36,138 nucleotides of DNA, taken from assembly GCA_021202335.1 (NCBI GenBank), contig JAJQDE010000030.1, positions 1 to 36,138 on the forward strand, in the 5' to 3' direction. Below the pieces are notes generated by a model. The model made no database searches. It saw only the letters and a list, made by a program, of their open reading frames with translations, and was not told where the DNA came from. Position 1 is the first letter of the stretch, and the number at the start of each line of letters is the position of its first letter. The position numbers and the translations under genes are program-made. The stretch comes from Lachnospiraceae bacterium (GTDB taxonomy: Bacteria; Bacillota; Clostridia; Lachnospirales; Lachnospiraceae). This document shows positions 1 to 8,388 of this stretch, in pieces.

Positions 1-59
1 ATATAACGCAGTTAAGGTTGCCCCATAAATTTACTTAATAAAATAAAAAGAGGTTGGAT

Positions 60-728
60 ATGAAAAAGTTTATGATTTTGGTCTGCGCTTTGGCGCTGAC
101 GCTCTGCGCATGTGCCTCTGAAACGCCCTCGGAGGATGGTGGTTCCTCCGTGACGCTCAAAAAGGACGGAAGCGTTGAGATTAAAATGACGGAGGAGTTT
201 GGCTCGGATTACAGCGAGGACGGGCTTAAAAGTCTGATTGACGAGTCCGTTGCGGCTTACGGGAGGCAGTCGGGTTCGGCTCAAATAAGCCTTGAAAGCT
301 GCGAAAAGGACGGGGCGGGGCAGTTGGTTATCGAGATGACCTTCGACAGCTCCGAAACATATGCGGGCTGGAAGAATTATTTTTTGGATTACATGTATGC
401 GTCAGAGCTTGGGATGGACAGCGATATTGAAATCGACACTCAGGGATTTTTTGCGGGAACCATTTCAGAAGCGTATGCGGCGGGCTACAGTTTGGATGTG
501 ACGCTTGCACCGGTGTCCGACAACAGTGTACAGAGCGTCACAAAGGCGGATTTGCTCAGCATGGGTGATAAGCATATTGTGATTTTGGAACGTGAGGACG
601 AGGACGAAACGGTTACGGTCAACTGCTATGGGGAAATTTTATATGTGGGCGACGGTGTGACTGCCACTGAAAAAAAGAGCGCGCAGGTAAGCGCGGCTGA
701 CGGCTATGCGATGATTGTTTTTGAGTAA
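60..728 (+). CDS. Lipoprotein of unknown function
   Basis: The protein has 222 residues if it starts at the ATG at 60, which follows an AGAGG at 49-53. An in-frame TTG at 54 lies too close to that site. The N-terminus is a clear lipoprotein signal: Lys-Lys, a hydrophobic core, then a lipobox ending LCAC at about residues 16-19. The mature part is acidic and soluble, with many Ser, Asp and Glu residues, so it should sit on the outer face of the membrane. No family was recognised. The C-terminal half, rich in Thr and Val, could be a small beta domain. The gene ends only 30 bases before glyS with no terminator, so the two are probably co-transcribed. Its function cannot be inferred. Confidence 0.8.
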   Translation: MKKFMILVCALALTLCACASETPSEDGGSSVTLKKDGSVEIKMTEEFGSDYSEDGLKSLIDESVAAYGRQSGSAQISLESCEKDGAGQLVIEMTFDSSETYAGWKNYFLDYMYASELGMDSDIEIDTQGFFAGTISEAYAAGYSLDVTLAPVSDNSVQSVTKADLLSMGDKHIVILEREDEDETVTVNCYGEILYVGDGVTATEKKSAQVSAADGYAMIVFE

Positions 729-758
729 TCATATATAAAAGGATGGGAGAAATTTCAA

Positions 759-2150
759 ATGGAAAAGACATTGGACAAAATTGTAGCATTATCAAAAGGC
801 AGAGGCTTTGTATACCCCGGCTCGGAGATTTACGGCGGTTTGGCAAATACCTGGGATTACGGCAATCTCGGCGTTGAGCTGAAAAATAATGTCAAGCGCG
901 CATGGTGGCAGAAGTTTGTTATGGAATCGCCATACAATGTGGGGGTTGACTGTGCAATTCTCATGAACCCTCAGACATGGGTGGCGTCGGGGCATTTGGG
1001 AGGATTTTCGGATCCCCTTATGGACTGCCGGGAATGTCATGAGCGGTTTAGGGCGGATAAGCTGATAGAGGATTATGCGAATGAGAACGGCATTGAGCTG
1101 GAAAAGCCGATTGACGCGTTTTCTCAGGAGGAAATGAAGCGTTTCATAGAGGAAAAGAATATCGCATGCCCTACCTGCGGCAAGCATAATTTTACGGATA
1201 TCCGTCAGTTCAACCTGATGTTTAAGACCTTTCAGGGCGTGACGGAGGACGCGAAAAACACCGTATATTTAAGACCGGAAACTGCACAGGGAATTTTTGT
1301 CAATTTCAAGAATGTGCAGAGAACATCAAGAAAGAAAATACCGTTCGGCATCGGACAGATGGGAAAGTCATTCAGAAATGAGATTACGCCGGGCAATTTC
1401 ACCTTCAGGACAAGAGAGTTTGAGCAGATGGAGCTTGAATTTTTCTGCGAGCCGGGCACGGACCTTGAGTGGTTTCAGTATTGGCGGGGTTTTTGCCGCG
1501 ACTGGCTCTTAAGCCTTGGGATTAAAGAGGATGAAATCCGTCTGCGCGACCATGCTCCGGAGGAGCTTTGCTTTTACTCAAAGGGAACCACGGATATAGA
1601 GTTCCTGTTCCCGTCCATCGGCTGGGGCGAGCTTTGGGGAATTGCTGACAGAACGGATTACGACCTGACACAGCATCAGAACACGTCAGGGCAGGATATG
1701 TCTTACTTTGATGATGAGAAGAAGGAAAAATACATACCGTATGTCATAGAGCCTTCGCTTGGCGCTGACCGTGTTGTTTTGGCGTTCCTCTGCGCGGCAT
1801 ACGACGAGGAGGAAATCGGAGAGGGAGATGTGCGCACGGTGCTTCACTTCCATCCGGCGATTGCGCCTGTCAAAATCGGTATTCTTCCGCTCAGCAAGAA
1901 GCTTAACGAGGGTGCGGAAAAGATTTACGCACGCCTTTCAAAGAAGTATAACTGCGAGTTTGACGACAGAGGAAACATCGGCAAGCGGTATCGCCGGCAG
2001 GACGAGATAGGCACGCCCTTCTGCATTACGTATGATTTTGAGTCGGAGTCGGACAACGCTGTTACGGTCCGTTTCCGCGATTCCATGGAGCAGATCAGGC
2101 TTCCGATTGATGAGCTTGATGACTATTTTGCCGATAAGTTCATATTTTAA
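759..2150 (+). CDS. glyS: Glycyl-tRNA synthetase (single-chain alpha2 type)
   Basis: This cytoplasmic enzyme charges tRNA-Gly with glycine using ATP. The 463-residue product is the single-chain class II form, not the alpha/beta form with separate GlyQ and GlyS. The N-terminus carries the family motif [15 protein letters not shown] at about residues 12-26. A Zn-binding region follows with Cys pairs CREC and CPTC (about residues 90-93 and 138-141). Motif 2 is visible as [21 protein letters not shown], with its catalytic Arg residues, and motif 3 as EPSLGADR. The anticodon-binding domain fills the last ~110 residues. The start ATG is preceded by GGATGGGA. The gap before it is 30 bases, so there is no room for a T-box leader of the kind often found on clostridial synthetase genes, unless one lies upstream of the window. 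Confidence 0.97.
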   Translation: MEKTLDKIVALSKGRGFVYPGSEIYGGLANTWDYGNLGVELKNNVKRAWWQKFVMESPYNVGVDCAILMNPQTWVASGHLGGFSDPLMDCRECHERFRADKLIEDYANENGIELEKPIDAFSQEEMKRFIEEKNIACPTCGKHNFTDIRQFNLMFKTFQGVTEDAKNTVYLRPETAQGIFVNFKNVQRTSRKKIPFGIGQMGKSFRNEITPGNFTFRTREFEQMELEFFCEPGTDLEWFQYWRGFCRDWLLSLGIKEDEIRLRDHAPEELCFYSKGTTDIEFLFPSIGWGELWGIADRTDYDLTQHQNTSGQDMSYFDDEKKEKYIPYVIEPSLGADRVVLAFLCAAYDEEEIGEGDVRTVLHFHPAIAPVKIGILPLSKKLNEGAEKIYARLSKKYNCEFDDRGNIGKRYRRQDEIGTPFCITYDFESESDNAVTVRFRDSMEQIRLPIDELDDYFADKFIF

Positions 2151-2162
2151 ATAAAACCAATA

Positions 2163-2246
2163 TGCGACAATTTGTGCCGGAGCGTCACAAATTGCATCGC
2201 AGAGCCGAATTTGATATTCGGCTCGCGGATTTGCGCGATAAATCGC
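2163..2246 (+). repeat. Three consecutive stem-loops in the glyS-ABC gap
   Basis: Most of the 115-base gap between glyS and the ABC operon is palindromic. CAATTTGTG (2168-2176) pairs with CACAAATTG (2186-2194), extended by TGCGA (2163-2167) with TCGCA (2197-2201) across a 2-base bulge. GAGCCGAAT (2202-2210) pairs with ATTCGGCTC (2216-2224). GCGAT (2235-2239) pairs with ATCGC (2242-2246). None is followed by a run of T, so these are not ordinary intrinsic terminators. They could be an intergenic repeat element, an RNA processing site or a leader structure for the transporter mRNA. Confidence 0.6.
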
Positions 2247-2265
2247 TTTGGAATGGAGGATTATT

Positions 2266-3375
2266 ATGAAAAGAAAAACAGTGGCATTTATTATGGCAGT
2301 ATCAATGATGGCAGCGCTTGCCGGATGCGGCAGCAGCGACGCTGCAAGCGAGGCAGTGCAGCAGAATGAAACGGTGCCGGCGGAGGCGGATACACTGACA
2401 GCGGAAACGGACGCCTCGGCGGACGCTCAAACGGAAAGCGGCGCAGTTTATAAGGTAGGTATTGTGCAGTATGTTGACGATGCTTCGCTCAACCAGATTG
2501 AGAAAGCAATAGAAGCGGAGCTGACCGCGAAGGGTGAGGAGCTTGGCGTCACCTTTGATTTTGCCGATTACACGCATAACGGTCAGGCTGATTCGACCGT
2601 GCTTAATCAGATTGCAGTGGATTTGGTTGCGGACGAGGTCGATGTGATCATACCGATTGCCACTCCGGCAGCGATGATTATGCAGAATGTGACGGAGGAT
2701 AATCAGATACCGGTAGTATTTTCGGCAGTTTCGGATCCGGCAGGCGCGGGGCTTGTGGCGTCAAATGAAGCTCCAGGGGCAAACATTACGGGCACATCCG
2801 ATGCAATTGACACGGAGGCAATCTTTGAGCTGATTATGGCGGCAAACCCCGATACCGAAAAAGTGGGGCTTTTGTATGATAAGAGCCAGGCAGGCTCTTT
2901 GCAGTCTATTGAGGATGCAAAGGCATACTGCGATGAAAACGGACTGACATACGTGGAAAAGACAGGAACGACGACAGCGGAAATTCAGGCGGCGGCGGAC
3001 GCTCTTGTGGCAGAGCAGGTTGACGCGGTATTTACGCCGCAGGATAACACGGTAATGACGGCAGAGCTTGCTATTTTTGAGAAATTTACGGATGCGAAGA
3101 TTCCTCACTATACGGGAGCAGACTCGTTTGCCCTTAACGGAGCCTTTTGCGGATATGGCGTGAACTACGAAAATCTTGGCACGGTTACTGCGGATATGGC
3201 AATTGATATTCTCGTAAATGGCGCGGAGCCTTCAACGATGGCGGTCAGGACGCTTTCTGACGGAATTATCACGATTAACACGGAAACGGCAGAGGCAATC
3301 GGCATCGATTATTCGGTACTTGAGGGCATGGGCTCGCAGCTTATTGAAACGGTAACTGCAGAAGAGTTTGAATAG
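2266..3375 (+). CDS. ABC importer substrate-binding lipoprotein, PF04392/TrpX type
   Basis: This is the extracellular solute-binding part of an ABC importer, 369 residues. The ATG at 2266 follows GGAGGA at 2255-2260, and the in-frame TTG 18 bases upstream has no site. The signal peptide ends in lipobox LAGC with the lipid-bearing Cys at residue 21. A Ser/Ala/Glu-rich tether of about 45 residues follows. The binding domain then begins with YKVGIVQYVDDASLNQ, and TPAAMIMQNVT, VFSAVSDPAGAGLV and FTPQDNTV are typical of PF04392. Members such as TrpX bind aromatic amino acids, but the family also contains proteins of unknown ligand. Position between glycyl- and alanyl-tRNA synthetase genes suggests an amino-acid ligand (inference). 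The permease and ATPase genes follow directly. Confidence 0.9.
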   Translation: MKRKTVAFIMAVSMMAALAGCGSSDAASEAVQQNETVPAEADTLTAETDASADAQTESGAVYKVGIVQYVDDASLNQIEKAIEAELTAKGEELGVTFDFADYTHNGQADSTVLNQIAVDLVADEVDVIIPIATPAAMIMQNVTEDNQIPVVFSAVSDPAGAGLVASNEAPGANITGTSDAIDTEAIFELIMAANPDTEKVGLLYDKSQAGSLQSIEDAKAYCDENGLTYVEKTGTTTAEIQAAADALVAEQVDAVFTPQDNTVMTAELAIFEKFTDAKIPHYTGADSFALNGAFCGYGVNYENLGTVTADMAIDILVNGAEPSTMAVRTLSDGIITINTETAEAIGIDYSVLEGMGSQLIETVTAEEFE

Positions 3376-3417
3376 AGTAAAGCCGTGTACGCAGACTGAG
3401 CAGGGATGGGAGGAAAC

Positions 3418-4374
3418 ATGGGGTCCATTATCACATTATCCATCGTGCAAAGCGCGCTTGAGCTTGGCTTTATATATGCGCTTGTCGCGCTGGCGCTTTT
3501 TATATCCTTTTCAATATTGAATATTGCAGACCTTTCCACCGACGGGTGCTTTACGCTTGGCTGTGCGGTGTGCGCTGCGGTGACTATTTCAGGGCATCCG
3601 GTTCTTGCGCTCATTGCGGCGATGGCGGCGGGAATATGCTCGGGCTTTGTGACTGCATTCCTTCAGACGAAAATGGGAATACAGTCCATACTTGCAGGGA
3701 TTATTGTAAACACCGGGCTTTATACCGTCAATATTGCGGTTATGGGCTTTGCGTCAAATCTCAACCTTTTTAACTGCAATTCCATTTTCACATGGGCAAA
3801 GGCGGCGATGCCCACAAGCTGGTATAAGCTGATTGTGGCGGCTGTGATTGTGATTGTTATAGGGGCGCTTGTGTCCGTATTCCTGAATACGAGGCTTGGA
3901 TTATCCATACGCGCCACGGGTGACAATCCGGATATGGTGCGGGCGTCAAGCATCAACACGTTGCTTATGATTACAATCGGATTGTGCGTGGCGAATGCCC
4001 TTACGGCGCTTTCGGGCGGGCTTCTTGCGCAGTATCAGAAATCCTGCGACATAAATCTTGGCACGGGAATGGTGACTATTGCGCTTGCAAGCCTTATTAT
4101 AGGGGAAACGCTTATCGGAAAAGGCAGTATGCGGAAACGCATTGCGGGCGTTATTTTGGGAAGCTGTCTGTACAGATTTATTGTGGCGATAGCATTGAGA
4201 ATGAATGTGCCTGCGGAGTGCTTAAAGCTGGTGTCGGCGCTGATTGTGGCGATAGCGATAGCGTTTCCGTATTTGAAAACAAGGCTTTCCTTTTATCAGG
4301 CGAGGAGAGTGTCGCGGGAGGAAAACCGGCTGTACATAAAGGAGCTTGTGGAGGGAGCAGGGCATGACGAATGA
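3418..4374 (+). CDS. ABC importer membrane permease (TrpY-like)
   Basis: This is the integral membrane subunit of the importer, 318 residues from the ATG at 3418. That start is preceded by GGAGG at 3409-3413; the upstream in-frame ATG at 3406 would swallow this site. The protein is hydrophobic with about eight or nine predicted membrane segments. It carries the signature of the branched-chain-amino-acid/PF02653 permease superfamily seen in PF04392 systems: ADLSTDG near residue 40, and ARLSIRATGDNPDMVRA-like text in the middle (here RLGLSIRATGDNPDMVRAS). The gene starts 42 bases after the binding-protein stop and overlaps the ATPase start by 11 bases, so the three are translated from one mRNA. 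Confidence 0.93.
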   Translation: MGSIITLSIVQSALELGFIYALVALALFISFSILNIADLSTDGCFTLGCAVCAAVTISGHPVLALIAAMAAGICSGFVTAFLQTKMGIQSILAGIIVNTGLYTVNIAVMGFASNLNLFNCNSIFTWAKAAMPTSWYKLIVAAVIVIVIGALVSVFLNTRLGLSIRATGDNPDMVRASSINTLLMITIGLCVANALTALSGGLLAQYQKSCDINLGTGMVTIALASLIIGETLIGKGSMRKRIAGVILGSCLYRFIVAIALRMNVPAECLKLVSALIVAIAIAFPYLKTRLSFYQARRVSREENRLYIKELVEGAGHDE

Positions 4375-5182
4375 AAATATGCTGATAATGAAAAATGTCA
4401 GCAAGACCTTCAATCCCGGAACAGTGAATGAAAAATGCGCCTTAAGGAATGTGGAGCTTGAACTGAAAAAGGGCGATTTTGCGACGATTGTGGGAAGCAA
4501 CGGCGCAGGCAAGTCCACACTGTTCAATGCCGTTACGGGCGCTTTCTTTGTGGATAAGGGGCTTATCATGCTGGACGGGGAGGATATCACCTACCAAAAG
4601 GAGCATGTGCGCAGCAGGGTGATAGGTCACTTATTTCAGGATCCGCTAAAGGGCACGGCTCCGCATATGACGAGAGAGGAAAACATGGCTTTGGCTTATC
4701 TTCGGGCATCGGATGCCGGAAATGCATATTTCAGCAGAATAAGGGCGGCGGATAAGAAAATGTTCAGGGAGCATTTGGCGCTGCTTGAAATGGGGCTTGA
4801 GGACAGGATGAAGCAGCCGGTGGGTCTGCTGTCGGGAGGTCAGCGGCAGGCGCTCACGCTCCTGATGGCGACTATGGTGACTCCTAAAATATTGCTTTTG
4901 GATGAGCATACGGCAGCGCTTGACCCCGCTACGGCGGATAAGGTGCTTTCCCTTACAAGGCAGATTGTGGCAAAACGGCAGATTACATGCCTTATGGTGA
5001 CACACAACATGCATCAGGCGCTTGAGCTTGGAAACCGCACGCTCATGATGGACGACGGAAGGATTGTGCTTGACGTGTCCGGGGAAAGCCGGGAAAGCAT
5101 GTCGGTGGAGGATTTGCTTGGCGAGTTTGCAAGGAGCGCCGGCAGGGAGCTTGATAACGACCGGATATTGGCGACCGTTTAA
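4364..5182 (+). CDS. ABC importer ATP-binding subunit (TrpZ-like)
   Basis: This cytoplasmic ATPase drives the upstream permease and has 272 residues. The start chosen is the ATG at 4364, which has GAGGGAG 6 bases upstream; an in-frame TTG 18 bases earlier was rejected. All ABC motifs are present: Walker A GSNGAGKST (44-52), signature LSGGQ (156-160), Walker B ILLLDE (176-181) and switch His214 in VTHN. The signature LSGGQRQALTLLMAT is the form found in PF04392-linked ATPases. The stop is 46 bases before alaS, again with no terminator seen, so alaS may be read from the same transcript. Confidence 0.95.
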   Translation: MTNENMLIMKNVSKTFNPGTVNEKCALRNVELELKKGDFATIVGSNGAGKSTLFNAVTGAFFVDKGLIMLDGEDITYQKEHVRSRVIGHLFQDPLKGTAPHMTREENMALAYLRASDAGNAYFSRIRAADKKMFREHLALLEMGLEDRMKQPVGLLSGGQRQALTLLMATMVTPKILLLDEHTAALDPATADKVLSLTRQIVAKRQITCLMVTHNMHQALELGNRTLMMDDGRIVLDVSGESRESMSVEDLLGEFARSAGRELDNDRILATV

Positions 5183-5228
5183 ATACTATATAATGAAATA
5201 AATTCAAACAGATTTGGAGGAATAAACC

Positions 5229-7892
5229 GTGAAAAACTATGGAGTGAATGAGCTTAGAAGAATGTTTCTTGAATTTTTTGAGAGCAAAGAGCATTTGGCG
5301 ATGAAGAGCTTTTCTTTGGTACCCCACAATGATAACAGCCTTCTTATCATTAACTCGGGAATGGCGCCCTTAAAGCCATATTTTACCGGGCAGGAGGTGC
5401 CGCCAAGACGCCGTGTGACCACCTGCCAGAAATGCGTCAGAACGGGCGATATTGAGAATGTAGGAAAGACCGCAAGGCATCTTACATTTTTTGAGATGCT
5501 CGGTAATTTTTCCTTTGGAGATTATTTTAAACGGGAATCCCTCGCATGGAGCTGGGAGTTTTTGACTAAGGTGGTGGGGCTTGACCCGGATAGGCTTTAT
5601 CCCTCAATCTACTGCGAGGACGAGGAAGCGTTTGACATATGGACAAAGGAAATCGGAGTGCCTGCGGAGAAGATTACGCGTTTTTATCGCGACCCTGAAA
5701 CGGGAGAGTGCGACAATTTTTGGGAGCATGGCGCGGGACCGTGCGGACCGTGCTCGGAGATTTATTATGACAGGGGCGTCAAGTATGGATGCGGAAAGCC
5801 TGACTGCAAGGTAGGCTGCGAGTGCGACCGTTTTATGGAGGTTTGGAACAACGTATTCACGCAGTTTGACGGCGACGGCAAAGGGAACTATACAGAGCTT
5901 GCACAGAAAAATATTGATACAGGCATGGGCTTGGAGCGTCTGGCGGTTGTCGTGCAGGACGTGGATACGGTATTTGACATTGACACCATGAAGGCAATCC
6001 GCGACAAGGTATGCCTTCTTGCGGGCGTTGATTACGAAACGGACGAAAAAAAGGATGTTTCAATTCGTCTGATTACGGATCATATGCGCTCGGCGACATT
6101 TATGATTTCGGACGGTATTATGCCCTCAAACGAAGGAAGGGGCTATGTGCTCAGGCGGCTTATCAGACGTGTTGCCCGTCATGGAAGGCTGCTTGGCATA
6201 GAAGGAAAGTTTGCCACAAGTATAGCGGAGGTTATCATCAGCTGCTCCAAGGACGGATATCCCGAGCTTGACGAAAAGAGGGACTTTATTTTCAAGGTGC
6301 TGCAGCAGGAGGAGGAAAAATTTAATAAGACAATTGACCAGGGTCTTAATATCCTTGCTGATATGGAAAAGGAGCTTATCGAAAAGGGCGCAAAGACGCT
6401 TGCGGGAGCGGACGCATTTAAGCTGTACGACACCTATGGTTTTCCGCTTGACCTTACCATTGAAATCCTTGAGGAAAAGGGCATTGGCGTGGATGAAGCG
6501 GGATTTAAGGCGGCGATGGATGAACAGAGAAAAAAGGCGCATGACGCGCGTAAGGTTTCAAATTACATGGGCGCTGATGCAACCATCTATGAGCAGCTTG
6601 ATAAAAGCATTATGAGTGAATTTGTCGGATATGACACGCTGACGCTGGAAAATACCATTACGGCGCTTACTACCGAGGATGAAATAGCTGACGCGCTTAC
6701 GGACGGTCAGACAGGCGCGGTGATTGTGGAGAAAACGCCGTTCTATGCTACGATGGGCGGTCAGGCAGGCGACAAGGGCGTTATTAAGGCAGGCGATTCG
6801 GTATTTGAGGTAAAGGATACGATTAAGGTTGCCGGAAACAGAATTGCGCATATCGGCACGGTGACTAAGGGAATGATAAAGACAGGCGACCGCGTGGAGC
6901 TTTGCGTCGATGAGCTGAACCGTTCAAATACCTGCAAGAACCATTCCGCTACGCATTTGATGCAGAGAGCGCTCCGAGAGGTGCTCGGCACGCATGTACA
7001 ACAGAAGGGCTCTTATCAGGACAGTGAGCGCACGCGTTTTGACTTCAGCCATTTTGAGGCAATGACGGCGGACGAGCTTGCGGCGGTGGAAAAGCTGGTG
7101 AATGAAAAGATTGCGGAAAACATCAGGGTTGAAACCAATGTCATGACGATGGATGAGGCAAAGAAAACGGGCGCGATGGCGCTGTTTGACGAGAAGTACG
7201 GAGAGCTGGTGCGCGTCGTATCAATGGGTGATTTTTCAAAGGAATTTTGCGGCGGTACGCACGTAAAGAATACAGGAGAGATTGCCGCCTTCAAGATTGT
7301 TTCGGAAAGCGGTGTGGCGGCAGGCGTGCGCCGTATTGAGGCTCTGACGGGTGAAAATGTGCTTGCATACTATAAAAAGATAGAGGAAGAGCTTGACAGG
7401 GCTGCAAAAGCTGCAAAGGCAACTCCCGCAAATCTTGTGGAGAGGATAGAGCATATGATGGCGGAAATCAAGTCTTTGCAGAGTGAGAATGAGTCGTTGA
7501 AGAGCAAGGCTGCAAAAGAGGCGCTCGGCGACGTTATGAGCAGCGTAACGGATGTTAATGGAGTAAAGCTTTTGGCGGCGAGAGTTGACGGAGTCGATAT
7601 GAACGGGCTGCGTGATTTGGGCGATCAGTTGAAGGCTAAGCTTGGCGAGGGCGTGGTAGTGCTTGCGTCCGGCGTTGACGGCAGGGTAAATCTTGTGGCA
7701 ATGGCGACAGATGAGGCAATGGCAAAAGGAGCCCATGCCGGTAATCTGATAAAGGGAATTGCGGCGCTTGTGGGCGGCGGCGGCGGCGGACGTCCGAACA
7801 TGGCTCAGGCAGGCGGAAAAAACCCTGAGGGCATTGACAAGGCGATTGCCGAGGTAAGACCGGTGCTTGAGGGAATGGTTTCGCAGCATTGA
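5229..7892 (+). CDS. alaS: Alanyl-tRNA synthetase
   Basis: This enzyme charges tRNA-Ala and clears mischarged Ser and Gly. The 887-residue length is normal. It begins with GTG, supported by GGAGG at 5216-5220. The N-terminal class II catalytic domain opens with the family-typical motif VNELRRMFLEFFESKEH and contains NSGMAPLKPYF and FFEMLGNFSFGDYFK. The editing domain has its zinc ligands: HSATH (His572, His576) and CGGTH (Cys674, His678). A coiled-coil stretch near 740-765 leads into the C-Ala/DHHA1 domain with a glycine run (GGGGGGRPNMAQAGG, about 847-861). The 46-base gap upstream has no room for a T-box, although alaS is T-box controlled in many Firmicutes. Confidence 0.98.
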   Translation: MKNYGVNELRRMFLEFFESKEHLAMKSFSLVPHNDNSLLIINSGMAPLKPYFTGQEVPPRRRVTTCQKCVRTGDIENVGKTARHLTFFEMLGNFSFGDYFKRESLAWSWEFLTKVVGLDPDRLYPSIYCEDEEAFDIWTKEIGVPAEKITRFYRDPETGECDNFWEHGAGPCGPCSEIYYDRGVKYGCGKPDCKVGCECDRFMEVWNNVFTQFDGDGKGNYTELAQKNIDTGMGLERLAVVVQDVDTVFDIDTMKAIRDKVCLLAGVDYETDEKKDVSIRLITDHMRSATFMISDGIMPSNEGRGYVLRRLIRRVARHGRLLGIEGKFATSIAEVIISCSKDGYPELDEKRDFIFKVLQQEEEKFNKTIDQGLNILADMEKELIEKGAKTLAGADAFKLYDTYGFPLDLTIEILEEKGIGVDEAGFKAAMDEQRKKAHDARKVSNYMGADATIYEQLDKSIMSEFVGYDTLTLENTITALTTEDEIADALTDGQTGAVIVEKTPFYATMGGQAGDKGVIKAGDSVFEVKDTIKVAGNRIAHIGTVTKGMIKTGDRVELCVDELNRSNTCKNHSATHLMQRALREVLGTHVQQKGSYQDSERTRFDFSHFEAMTADELAAVEKLVNEKIAENIRVETNVMTMDEAKKTGAMALFDEKYGELVRVVSMGDFSKEFCGGTHVKNTGEIAAFKIVSESGVAAGVRRIEALTGENVLAYYKKIEEELDRAAKAAKATPANLVERIEHMMAEIKSLQSENESLKSKAAKEALGDVMSSVTDVNGVKLLAARVDGVDMNGLRDLGDQLKAKLGEGVVVLASGVDGRVNLVAMATDEAMAKGAHAGNLIKGIAALVGGGGGGRPNMAQAGGKNPEGIDKAIAEVRPVLEGMVSQH

Positions 7893-8100
7893 AAATGCAA
7901 ATTATAATTAATATGTGCCGGGTTCGCAATATAGTTTGAACTGATGTAAAATTAAGGAAAATTTAAGAAAATTGAAAAATAAAAGAAAAAAACTATTGAC
8001 GTATGTTTAATATGTGGTATAATCATAGTTGTGCAATTGAAGTATACCCGAACAGTCTGGCACACAATAATAGGGCTGGAGGGAGGTTAGGTGTGATAGT
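7893..8100 (+). other. Intergenic leader between alaS and rpsU
   Basis: The 208 bases are AT-rich in the first half and contain the rpsU promoter (listed separately). No alaS terminator with a T-run is visible. The 77 bases from the -10 box to rpsU hold a GGAGGGAGG site at 8079-8087 close to the start. No riboswitch or protein-binding hairpin was recognised. Confidence 0.6.
7996..8023 (+). promoter_or_regulatory. Sigma-A promoter of rpsU with extended -10
   Basis: The -35 box is TTGACG (7996-8001) and the -10 box is a perfect TATAAT (8018-8023), with a 16-base spacer. TGG directly before the -10 adds the extended -10 TG motif. This is one of the strongest promoter-like sequences in the window, as expected for a ribosomal protein gene. 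Transcription should begin near 8030. Confidence 0.85.
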
Positions 8101-8277
8101 ATGTCAAATGTTATCGTAAAAGAAAACGAGACTTTGGATAGCGCATTACGCAGATTCAAAAGAAGCTGTGCTAAAGCAGGAATTCAGCAGGAGATTCGTA
8201 AAAGAGAGCATTACGAAAAGCCAAGCGTAAAACGCAAGAAGAAGTCCGAAGCTGCTAGAAAGCGTAAATATAATTAA
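8101..8277 (+). CDS. rpsU: Small ribosomal subunit protein bS21
   Basis: The product is 58 residues, the usual size of bS21. It opens [21 protein letters not shown] and continues with the family's helical, highly basic body ([21 protein letters not shown]), ending in a Lys/Arg-rich tail. bS21 binds the 30S platform near the anti-Shine-Dalgarno sequence and helps initiation. It has its own promoter upstream and two hairpin terminators downstream, so it forms a monocistronic unit. In many Clostridia rpsU is followed by a GatB/YqeY gene; that neighbour is absent here. Confidence 0.97.
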   Translation: MSNVIVKENETLDSALRRFKRSCAKAGIQQEIRKREHYEKPSVKRKKKSEAARKRKYN

Positions 8278-8298
8278 TTAGTTTTATAACTGAAGTAA

Positions 8299-8332
8299 AA
8301 TCCTTGGCTGTTATATGCCGAGGATTTTTTTC
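8299..8332 (+). terminator. Intrinsic terminator of rpsU
   Basis: AATCCTTGGC (8299-8308) pairs with GCCGAGGATT (8317-8326) over ten base pairs with one G-U pair and an 8-base loop. A run of T (8325-8331) follows. It lies 21 bases after the rpsU stop. Confidence 0.9.
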
Positions 8333-8343
8333 TTGCCGTATAG

Positions 8344-8370
8344 AAGCGTTGCCGTAAGGCGGCGCTTTTT
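8344..8370 (+). terminator. Second, tandem terminator behind rpsU
   Basis: AAGCGTTGCC (8344-8353) pairs with GGCGGCGCTT (8358-8367), ten pairs including two G-U pairs, with a GTAA tetraloop. TTTTT at 8366-8370 follows. Together with the hairpin 12 bases upstream it isolates rpsU from the next gene. Confidence 0.82.
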
Positions 8371-8388
8371 GCATAGAATGAGAATAAT

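Noticed and set aside
2202-2224. Strong hairpin after glyS as an intrinsic terminator
   Set aside because: The stem is followed by GCGGATTTGCGC with no T-run; listed as structure only.
5183-5228. T-box leader before alaS
   Set aside because: The gap is only 46 bases and lacks the conserved T-box sequence and any terminator hairpin.
7240-7890. Long minus-strand open frame of 217 codons over alaS
   Set aside because: It is antisense to the conserved editing and C-Ala domains of alaS, has no recognisable domain and no binding site.
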